Assembly: GCA_019752015.1 (NCBI GenBank) | Contig: JAIEMQ010000005.1 | Location: forward strand, 1-64,000 | Source of the DNA: Cyanobacteriota bacterium | GTDB taxonomy: Bacteria; Acidobacteriota; Vicinamibacteria; Vicinamibacterales; UBA2999 | Direction of reading: 5' to 3' | Length of the DNA: 64,000 bases | Part shown: positions 6,872-13,675 of the stretch, piece after piece | Layout: each line of letters begins with the position of its first letter | How positions within the stretch are numbered: the first letter of the stretch is position 1 | Notes under the pieces: generated by a model | Told to the model about the DNA's origin: nothing | What the model saw: the letters and a program-made list of their open reading frames with translations, nothing else | The model's database searches: none | Made by a program: the position numbers and the translations under genes

Positions 6872-9277
6872 ATGTCCGACTGGATCGCCGCCTTCAAGTA
6901 CGCGCTCCGCACCCTCCGTCGGCAACCGACGTTCGCGTTCGTCGCGATCCTGACGCTCGCGCTCGGCATTGGCGCGAACACCGCCATCTTCAGCGTCATC
7001 AAAACCGTCGTCCTCAACCCGCTCCCGTATGACGCGCCGGAGAAGATCGCGATCCTCTGGGAAGTGAATCCGGACGGCAATCAGGGTCCGGTGTCCGTTC
7101 CAACGTTCGAAGATTGGAAGCGCGAGGCGAAGTCGTTCGAATCGCTCGCGGCATATCGGCACGTCGATCTCTCCTTCAAGGGCACCGGCGATCCGCAGAA
7201 CGTGCCGGCGCTGAAGGCGACGCCGGATCTGTTCAACGTCCTCAAGAGCCAGGCGGCGCTCGGCCGCACGTTCACCACGGACGAAGCGGTCGTCGGCAAC
7301 GATCGCGTTGTCGTGCTCAGCCACGGCTTCTGGTCGCGCGCGTTGGCGGCGGATGCGTCGATTATCGGGAAGACGATTCAACTCGACTCCGTTCCTTACA
7401 CCGTCGTGGGCGTGATGCCGCCGGCGTTCGAATTCCCGACCAGCACCAACGTGGAAGCGTGGACGCCGCTGGCGTTCGATCCGAAGGACATGCACGGACG
7501 ATCGCGACGCGCGCGATCGCTCACCGTGGTCGGACGGATGGCGTCGAACGTGACTGCTCAACAGGCCCAACAGGACGTGAGCCTGATTGCGTCGAGGATC
7601 GCGACTGAATTCAAAGACAGCAATGCCGGATGGAACGCGCGCGTTGTTGCTGCTCACGATCAACTGGTCGGCGCGTCGAGACCGGCGCTGATGGTGCTGA
7701 TGGGCGCGGTGGGATTCCTGCTGCTGATCGTGTGCGCCAACATGGCGAACCTGCTGCTGGCGCGTCTCTCGAGCCGTCGCCGTGAGATGGCGGTGCGCGG
7801 TGCACTCGGTGCGTCGCGATGGGAAGTGGCGCGGCCGGTCCTAGCTGAAAGCCTGCTGCTGTCGTTCGTTGGCGGCGCCCTCGGATTGATCGGCGCCGTC
7901 GTCGGCCTGCGCATGCTCGGAACGATGGAGGAAGCGCAGCTGCCACGAATGGATCAGATCCAGCTCGATGGCGGCGTGCTGCTGTTCACGACGATCGTCT
8001 CGATCGGCGTCGCGCTCGCGTTCGGATTGCTGCCGGCGCTGCACGCATCGCGACAGGATCTGCGCGAACATATGCAGGAGTCCTCTGGCGGCACCGCGAC
8101 TCCGTTCGCGCGCAGACTGCTAAGCGGCCTCGTGGTCGTCGAAGTCGCCCTTGCGCTGGTGTTGCTCGTTGGGGCGGGTCTAATGACGCGCAGCTTTGCC
8201 AAGCTGCTGCAGGTGAGCCCCGGATTCGATGCGACCAACCTCGTTGCCGCGCGCGTGCTGCTGCCGACCACAAAGTATCAGCGCGCGAACCAGGTGAAGT
8301 TCTACGAGAGCGTGCTCGAGCGGGTGAAGCGGGAGCCGGGCATCACTAACGCATCAGCGGTCTCCGCGATGCCGCTGCACGATGTCGGCGCCGCCGGCGC
8401 GCTGCCGTTCAACGTTGAAGGGCAGCAGCCGCCGCCGACCGAAGATCCCCTGGCTGATGTTCGCATTGTCGCGCCCGGCTACTTCGAGACGATGAAGATC
8501 AAGCTGCTCGCGGGACGCTTCCTCGACGAGCGCGATGCGGAAGTGGGCCCGCGCACCAGCGTCATCAACGAGACGATGGCGCGGCGATATTTCCCGGACA
8601 CCAGCCCGCTTGGCCGCATCATCCAGAATCCGCACGGCAAGAGCGAAGTGGTGGGCGTTGTCGGCGACGTGCACAACCAGGGACTCGATCGAGAGCCGCG
8701 CAAGCAGGTCTATCTGCCGCTGAAGCAGAGTCCGACGGCGGGCATGGCACTCGTTGCGCGTACGGAGCGCGACGCCGCGACGTTCGGCAACGCGATCCAG
8801 CGCGCGATCTGGGAGGTGGATCCGGCGCAGCCGATCTACGAGCTGAGCACGATGGATCAGATTCTTGCCCGCGCCGTCTTCCTGCCGCGACTCAGCACGA
8901 CGCTGCTGGCGCTGTTCGCGCTCGCGGCATTGCTGCTCGCCGCGCTCGGCATCTACGGTGTGCTCTCGTATTCGGTGTCGCAGCGGACAAAGGAGATCGG
9001 CCTCCGCATGGCGCTCGGCGCATCGGGCGGAAATACGGTGGCGATGATCGTCCGCAGCAGCGTCTTGATGGTGGCGATCGGCGGCGTGATTGGACTGGTC
9101 GCGGCCGTCCTGCTCGCACGATCGATGGCGGGGATTCTCTACGGTGTCGGACCGTTCGACGTGCCCGCCTTCGCACTCGCTCTCGTCACGCTATTGATCG
9201 CCGGTATTGTTGCCAGTCTCTTACCAGCCTTGCGTACTACACGGGTCGATCCCGTGATTGCGTTACGCGAGCAATAA
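6872..9277 (+). CDS. ADOP-type duplicated MacB/FtsX ABC permease
   Basis: An 801-aa inner-membrane protein made of two MacB-PCD plus FtsX repeats. Residues 17-45 hold the first helix with the signature LTLALGIGANTAIFSV; periplasmic domains lie at about 50-260 and 460-650; FtsX helix triplets lie at about 265-400 and 670-795. The second FtsX ends with ALRTTRVDPVIALREQ, typical of the family. No ATPase gene is adjacent, as is common for these permeases in Acidobacteria. Substrate unknown: MacB relatives move peptides, antibiotics or lipoproteins. It starts 25 bases after the toxin gene and ends 8 bases before a large hairpin. Confidence 0.88.
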   Translation: MSDWIAAFKYALRTLRRQPTFAFVAILTLALGIGANTAIFSVIKTVVLNPLPYDAPEKIAILWEVNPDGNQGPVSVPTFEDWKREAKSFESLAAYRHVDLSFKGTGDPQNVPALKATPDLFNVLKSQAALGRTFTTDEAVVGNDRVVVLSHGFWSRALAADASIIGKTIQLDSVPYTVVGVMPPAFEFPTSTNVEAWTPLAFDPKDMHGRSRRARSLTVVGRMASNVTAQQAQQDVSLIASRIATEFKDSNAGWNARVVAAHDQLVGASRPALMVLMGAVGFLLLIVCANMANLLLARLSSRRREMAVRGALGASRWEVARPVLAESLLLSFVGGALGLIGAVVGLRMLGTMEEAQLPRMDQIQLDGGVLLFTTIVSIGVALAFGLLPALHASRQDLREHMQESSGGTATPFARRLLSGLVVVEVALALVLLVGAGLMTRSFAKLLQVSPGFDATNLVAARVLLPTTKYQRANQVKFYESVLERVKREPGITNASAVSAMPLHDVGAAGALPFNVEGQQPPPTEDPLADVRIVAPGYFETMKIKLLAGRFLDERDAEVGPRTSVINETMARRYFPDTSPLGRIIQNPHGKSEVVGVVGDVHNQGLDREPRKQVYLPLKQSPTAGMALVARTERDAATFGNAIQRAIWEVDPAQPIYELSTMDQILARAVFLPRLSTTLLALFALAALLLAALGIYGVLSYSVSQRTKEIGLRMALGASGGNTVAMIVRSSVLMVAIGGVIGLVAAVLLARSMAGILYGVGPFDVPAFALALVTLLIAGIVASLLPALRTTRVDPVIALREQ

Positions 9278-9285
9278 GTGGACAA

Positions 9286-9413
9286 ACATACACAGAAACA
9301 CAGAATCACAGAATCACAGAAGCTTTTTTCTAAATGCCAGTGCCGCTTAGCGGCAGTGGTATTTACCAAAAAATGCTTCCGTGTTTCTGTGGTTCCGTGA
9401 TTCTGTGTATGGT
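9286..9413. terminator. Nested hairpin between convergent genes
   Basis: The left arm 9286-9323 (ACACAGAAACACAGAATCAC-like) and right arm 9375-9413 are imperfect reverse complements of about 38 bp, each built from 9-10 nt tandem units. Inside is a second hairpin (9337-9359, GTGCCGC-TTA-GCGGCA core) followed on each strand by a T- or A-run. It lies between the stops of the permease and the hemerythrin gene, so it most likely ends transcription in both directions. Confidence 0.8.
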
Positions 9414-9426
9414 TTTGGCGACCAAA

Positions 9427-10164
9427 CTATCTTTCAAGCTCACTCTTCAGCGCGCGCATTTTGGCGCCGAGGGCCAGCAACTCCTCTTTCGGCAGCACGC
9501 CGCGGGCGGCGGGGAACATGCGGTTCTCCTCCTCCGAAATGTGATGCTCGACGCTCTCCTTCAACACGCTGAACTTCGCGCCCCACTTCTCATCGTCTGT
9601 GGCGACGTCGTGCAGCTCCTTGATCTGCGTGTCGGCAACGTGATGCTCCTCGATGCTTTCGAGGACGATGTCGTGCGCTTCGGCGTGGGGCCGTAGCGCG
9701 GGGTAGAGGACCTGCTCCTCGATCGCCTCGTGCACGTTGAGCTCGCTGGTCAGCGCCTTGAGGATCTCGCGCCGGCCTTTCTTCGCACGCTCGGTGGTCG
9801 CCTCGCCTTCCTTCAGCAGGTTCTCGAAGCGGCGATGATCGGTCTTGAGAAGCTCGATCGGATCGTTCTCATTCTTCGCCCACGGCAGGCGCTTGGTGAT
9901 CTCGTCCATGGCGAGGAGCGCGAAACCGGTCGCGACCTTGGCCGCGCTCGCCAGTGCCGACGGCTTTGGAGCCGGCTGGTCCTTGCGGGTGGCGGCGGCT
10001 CGAGCGGCCACCTTGGTCTTCGAGGCTTTGGTCGGTCTCGGCTTGGGTGGAGCCTTCTTCGCTGCACGCTTTGTTGCAGGTTTCTTTGCACGCTTTGCGG
10101 CGGCGCGTTTGACCGGTCGTTTGACGGTCTTCTTCTTGGCTTTCCTTGCGGCTTTCTTTGCCAC
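9427..10164 (-). CDS. Hemerythrin HHE-domain protein with histone-like Lys/Ala tail
   Basis: A 245-aa protein. Residues 1-70 are a Lys/Ala/Pro-rich low-complexity tail resembling histone H1 C-termini. Residues about 100-235 form a four-helix hemerythrin domain with di-iron ligand candidates in HRRFE, EEQVLYPAL, EEHHV and HHISEEENRMFP. Such domains sense or store O2, NO or iron. I chose the GTG at 10164 because AGGAG lies eight bases upstream. The basic tail may bind nucleic acid; that is inference. The gene converges with the ADOP permease across the 9286-9413 hairpin. Confidence 0.85.
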   Translation of the reverse strand: MAKKAARKAKKKTVKRPVKRAAAKRAKKPATKRAAKKAPPKPRPTKASKTKVAARAAATRKDQPAPKPSALASAAKVATGFALLAMDEITKRLPWAKNENDPIELLKTDHRRFENLLKEGEATTERAKKGRREILKALTSELNVHEAIEEQVLYPALRPHAEAHDIVLESIEEHHVADTQIKELHDVATDDEKWGAKFSVLKESVEHHISEEENRMFPAARGVLPKEELLALGAKMRALKSELER

Positions 10165-10190
10165 AGTTGCTCCTCTGCAGTGCCAGAACA

Positions 10191-10208
10191 ATCCGGCTCA
10201 AGCCGGAT
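10191..10208. repeat. Short perfect palindrome in divergent promoter region
   Basis: ATCCGGCTCAAGCCGGAT has 8-bp arms around a 2-base centre. It lies between the divergent starts of the hemerythrin and DoxX genes and could be an operator or a REP-like element; there is only one copy here, so the role is open. Confidence 0.5.
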
Positions 10209-10292
10209 GCTACTCTGCCGGCTCAACTTGATGCGAACTCAATGCCATCATCAGCGGTAAGCAGATGGGTTGAGCTGGGCGTAAGCCCGTAT

Positions 10293-10673
10293 ATGCAGAA
10301 GGCGGTCGGGCGTTTTTCCCCTTATCTCTACGCGGCGCTCCGGATCATCGCGGGGCTGGCGTTTGCGCAGCACGGCGCGCAGAAACTGTTCGGCTTGCTC
10401 GGCGGCAAGGCCGTGCCGCTGGCGTCGCAGTTCGGGCTTGCCGGCATCATCGAATTCGTCGGCGGCATCATGATCGCGCTCGGACTGTTTACGAGCCCGG
10501 TGGCGTTCATCGCGAGCGGCGAAATGGCGTGGGCCTATTTCCAGTCACACGCGCCGCGGGGCTTCTGGCCGATCCAGAACGGCGGTGAGCTGGCCGTTCT
10601 CTACTGCTTCATCTTCTTATATCTCGCTGCCGTAGGATCCGGGCGGCTTAGTATTGATTCCATCCGGAAGTGA
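10293..10673 (+). CDS. DoxX family membrane protein
   Basis: A 126-aa inner-membrane protein with four helices (about residues 10-30, 45-65, 70-90 and 105-120). LRIIAGLAFAQHGAQKLFG near the N-terminus and EFVGGIMIALGLFTSPVAF are typical DoxX signatures. DoxX proteins are associated with thiol and redox homeostasis. The ATG at 10293 is taken because the family begins just before this first helix; the frame is open further upstream. Its stop overlaps the GTG of the PIG-L gene by 4 bases, so the two are translationally coupled. Confidence 0.85.
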   Translation: MQKAVGRFSPYLYAALRIIAGLAFAQHGAQKLFGLLGGKAVPLASQFGLAGIIEFVGGIMIALGLFTSPVAFIASGEMAWAYFQSHAPRGFWPIQNGGELAVLYCFIFLYLAAVGSGRLSIDSIRK

Positions 10674-13186
10674 ACAAGAAGATTCTGTTGACGGTAGCCG
10701 CCCTGTCGGCTCTGGGCACGATGTCCCAGGGCCAGGCCGTTGGCGCGGCGGAGGCGTGGCTCAAGATCAACAAGCTGCGCAACACCGTCAGCGTGATGCA
10801 CATCACCGCGCATCCTGATGACGAGCACGGCGGCGTGCTGGCGAAATTGAGTCACGGCGACGGCGCGCGCGTGACGTTGCTGACACTCAATCGCGGTGAG
10901 TCGGGCGACAACGCGATCGGACCACAATTGTTCGATGCGCTCGGCTTGATTCGTAGCGAAGAACTGCTCGCCGCCGATCGCTACTACGGCGTCGATCAGC
11001 AGTACTTCACCTCGGTCGTCGATTACGGTTTCTCCAAGACGCTCGAAGAGTCGATGTCGCAGTGGGGCAGGGACACGGTGCTGCGCGACGTGGTCCGCAT
11101 CATCCGGATGGAACGCCCGATGATCCTGCTGTCGCGCTTCCGGGGCAACGCGCGCGATGGCCACGGCAACCACCAGGCGGCAGGGCTGATGGCGCGCGAA
11201 GCGTTCCGCGCCGCGGGCGATGCGAGCCGCTATCCCGAACAGCTCAAGGAAGGTTTGCGCCCGTGGCAGCCGATGAAGCTCTTCATCGGCGGCGTCCGCG
11301 AGAACGAGGAGTGGACGGTGCGCATCGACAGCGGCGAGTACTCGCCGATCCTCGGCGACTCGTACGCCAACATCGCTCGGCGTGGATTGAGTTTCCAGCG
11401 GTCGCAGAATGGCGGGAGCTTTACGCCGTCCGCCGGTCCTTCGTATTCGTATTACGTCGAAGAGCCAAAGAGCGGAGCGCTCCACGATGTCAACGCCACG
11501 TTCTTCGATGGCCTGCCGACGACGATGGAGAGAACGTTTGGTGCGGCGGGACAGTCCATCGATGAAGCGGTGCAGGCGGCGGTCAACGCATTTTCGATCA
11601 GCGATCCGTCCGCAAGCGCGAAGCCGCTCGCCGAAGGATTGCGGCTGACGCGGCTGGCGCTGGCCGCGGCGATCGGCGACGCAGATCGCATGATCTTTCT
11701 CCAGAGGAAAGAGCTCCAGTTTCAGGATGCGATCAATGCGTCCGTCGGCGCGGCGCTGACGGCCGTCACCAATCCACCGGTGATGAGTACGCCGGTGGCT
11801 GGACAGACGTTCAACGTCGATGCGAGGCTGGAGATTCGCGGCACGCTGGCCTTGACGCCTTCGGCACCGGTTCTGACTGGTGCGCCTGGATGGAAGATTG
11901 ACGGTTATCGAGTCACCGTGGGTGACGATGCGGCGGTCAGTACGAAGCCGTATTACTTCCGGAAGGGATTGCAGGAGAGTCGATACACGTTGATCGACGC
12001 AACGCAGTTTGGGAAGCCGAACGCTTCGGCGCCGTTGATCGCGACGGCCTCCTATACCATCGATGGAGTTCCGGTCGAGATCAGGGAATCGGTAAAGCGA
12101 AGGGAAGCGAAGCTTCCGTACGGGGAGGTCGTTCGGGAAGTTCGCACCGTTCCACGACTCGCCGTCAGTCTGACTCCGTCGAATGCCATTGTTCCCCTTC
12201 CCGGCCAGCCTCTACGCATGGAAGTCACTGTTCTTCACAATGGTGAAACGGCTTCGACAGGCCAGCTGACGTTGAAGTTGCCCGCCGGATGGAAGTCGGA
12301 GCCGGCTTCGCAGGCCTTCACCTTTGCCCGCGCGGGTGAGCGCGCGTCGTATTCATTTGCGGTCAAACCGGCATCGATCGATGCGAAGACGTACACGGTC
12401 GAAGCGGTGGCGACGGCAGCGGGAAAGGAATATCGAGAAGGCTACGAGCTGATCGATCACCGCGATCTCGGACTGCAGTACCTGTATCGCCCATCGATCG
12501 CTGAAGTCCGCGGCGTCAACGTCTCGACGGTCGCGGGGTTGAAGGTCGGCTACGTCATGGGGATCGGCGATTCAGTGCCGCAAGGATTGCAGCAGCTGGG
12601 CGCGCAGGTGACGCTGCTCGACGAGCGCGCATTGGCGTCGGCCGATCTCTCCGCCTTCGACACGATCATGACCGGCACGCGCGCGTATGCGGTGCGGGAG
12701 GATCTCAGGACCTACAACTCGCGGCTGCTCGACTACGTGAAGGCGGGCGGCAATATGATCGTCCTCTACAACACGCAGGAGCTGGTGCCGAACACGTTTG
12801 CGCCGTTCCCGGGCGATCTGCCGCGAAACGCCGAAGAAGTATCGGAAGAGAATTCACCGGTGACGATCCTGGCGCCGTCCCATCAATCGTTCACGTGGCC
12901 CAACAAGATCACGGCCGCGGACTTCGACGGCTGGATCGAACAGCGCGGCTCGAAGTTCTTTACGAAATGGGATGCCGCCTACACGCCGATGATCTCGACG
13001 TTCGACAAGGGACAGGCCCCGCAAAGCGGCGGCTGGCTGACCGCGAAGGTCGGTAAGGGGAACTGGACCTACTTCGCCTACGCGTTACATCGACAGCTAC
13101 CCTACGGCGTTCCCGGGGCCTATCGCATCACCGCCAACCTGCTGGCGCTGAACAAACAACCGGTAGGCGGCAAGCCCGGCCAGTAA
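10670..13186 (+). CDS. Secreted PIG-L/LmbE-type deacetylase, large form
   Basis: An 838-aa exported protein. Residues 1-26 are a signal peptide. The N-terminal domain has the zinc motif AHPDDEHGG (H48, D50, D51) and a second histidine-bearing HGNHQAAG at about 164-171, the LmbE/PIG-L N-acetylglucosaminyl de-N-acetylase signature. Residues about 370-590 look like beta-sandwich modules, and about 620-830 like a glutamine-amidotransferase-type fold (DTIMTGTRAYAVRED, NMIVLYNTQE). This three-part architecture is frequent in Acidobacteria and Bacteroidetes. The substrate is probably an acetylated amino sugar. It is coupled to the DoxX gene by a 4-base overlap. Confidence 0.85.
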   Translation: MNKKILLTVAALSALGTMSQGQAVGAAEAWLKINKLRNTVSVMHITAHPDDEHGGVLAKLSHGDGARVTLLTLNRGESGDNAIGPQLFDALGLIRSEELLAADRYYGVDQQYFTSVVDYGFSKTLEESMSQWGRDTVLRDVVRIIRMERPMILLSRFRGNARDGHGNHQAAGLMAREAFRAAGDASRYPEQLKEGLRPWQPMKLFIGGVRENEEWTVRIDSGEYSPILGDSYANIARRGLSFQRSQNGGSFTPSAGPSYSYYVEEPKSGALHDVNATFFDGLPTTMERTFGAAGQSIDEAVQAAVNAFSISDPSASAKPLAEGLRLTRLALAAAIGDADRMIFLQRKELQFQDAINASVGAALTAVTNPPVMSTPVAGQTFNVDARLEIRGTLALTPSAPVLTGAPGWKIDGYRVTVGDDAAVSTKPYYFRKGLQESRYTLIDATQFGKPNASAPLIATASYTIDGVPVEIRESVKRREAKLPYGEVVREVRTVPRLAVSLTPSNAIVPLPGQPLRMEVTVLHNGETASTGQLTLKLPAGWKSEPASQAFTFARAGERASYSFAVKPASIDAKTYTVEAVATAAGKEYREGYELIDHRDLGLQYLYRPSIAEVRGVNVSTVAGLKVGYVMGIGDSVPQGLQQLGAQVTLLDERALASADLSAFDTIMTGTRAYAVREDLRTYNSRLLDYVKAGGNMIVLYNTQELVPNTFAPFPGDLPRNAEEVSEENSPVTILAPSHQSFTWPNKITAADFDGWIEQRGSKFFTKWDAAYTPMISTFDKGQAPQSGGWLTAKVGKGNWTYFAYALHRQLPYGVPGAYRITANLLALNKQPVGGKPGQ

Positions 13187-13208
13187 GAACGCAAACGAGA
13201 ACAGCTCG

Positions 13209-13631
13209 CTAAACATTCGCGCTCTTCAGTTTCGCCGAGCGAATCGCAAAGTAGAAGAGGAGACCGATCGGCCCGAGCATGAAGGTCATGATCAGGCAGG
13301 GAATCACGACGAGGTGCGGGATGCCGTGCTGCTGGGAATCGCGCACTTCCCAGCCGCCGATGAAGAGATCGAAGCAGAGATAGTGAATCCAGCCGGCCAG
13401 CAGCAGCTCGCGCTTCTGAAACAGCGTGGCGACATCGGCAAGCGACCCGAAGCCGCCCTCGGCGCCGCGGATGTTCATGGCGATGAAGTAGAGATAGATC
13501 GCCGCCAGGATCAGCGGAAAGAAAACGCCCGCGACATGGACTGCCAGCGGGCGCTTTGGAACGACGATGAGAAACAGCCAGCCGACGTCGGCGATGACGC
13601 TCGCCAGAGAGAAAGTCCGCTCCAAGTCCAT
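13209..13631 (-). CDS. ABA4-like family membrane protein
   Basis: A 140-aa inner-membrane protein with four helices. GWIHYLCFDLFIGGWEVRDSQ followed by GIPHLVVIPCL and TFMLGPIGLLFYF match the ABA4-like family, named after the plant protein needed for neoxanthin formation; bacterial members have no settled function. The ATG at 13631 is used; the longer frame upstream reads through a palindromic repeat and is rejected. It lies 40 bases downstream of the M14 peptidase on the same strand, with the hairpin repeat between them. Confidence 0.8.
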   Translation of the reverse strand: MDLERTFSLASVIADVGWLFLIVVPKRPLAVHVAGVFFPLILAAIYLYFIAMNIRGAEGGFGSLADVATLFQKRELLLAGWIHYLCFDLFIGGWEVRDSQQHGIPHLVVIPCLIMTFMLGPIGLLFYFAIRSAKLKSANV

Positions 13632-13646
13632 GGCGCGGATCTTATC

Positions 13647-13675
13647 CTCAGGCGGGTCTAAAGACCCGCCTCTAC
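13647..13675 (-). terminator. Palindromic repeat at the stop of the M14 peptidase gene
   Basis: The inverted repeat GGCGGGTCTAAAGACCCGCC (13651-13670) begins two bases after the TAG of the M14 gene; the TAG itself lies in the conserved flank GTAGAGGCGG. It matches the copy inside the tannase gene. The position suggests a terminator-like role, though no T-run follows. Confidence 0.7.
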
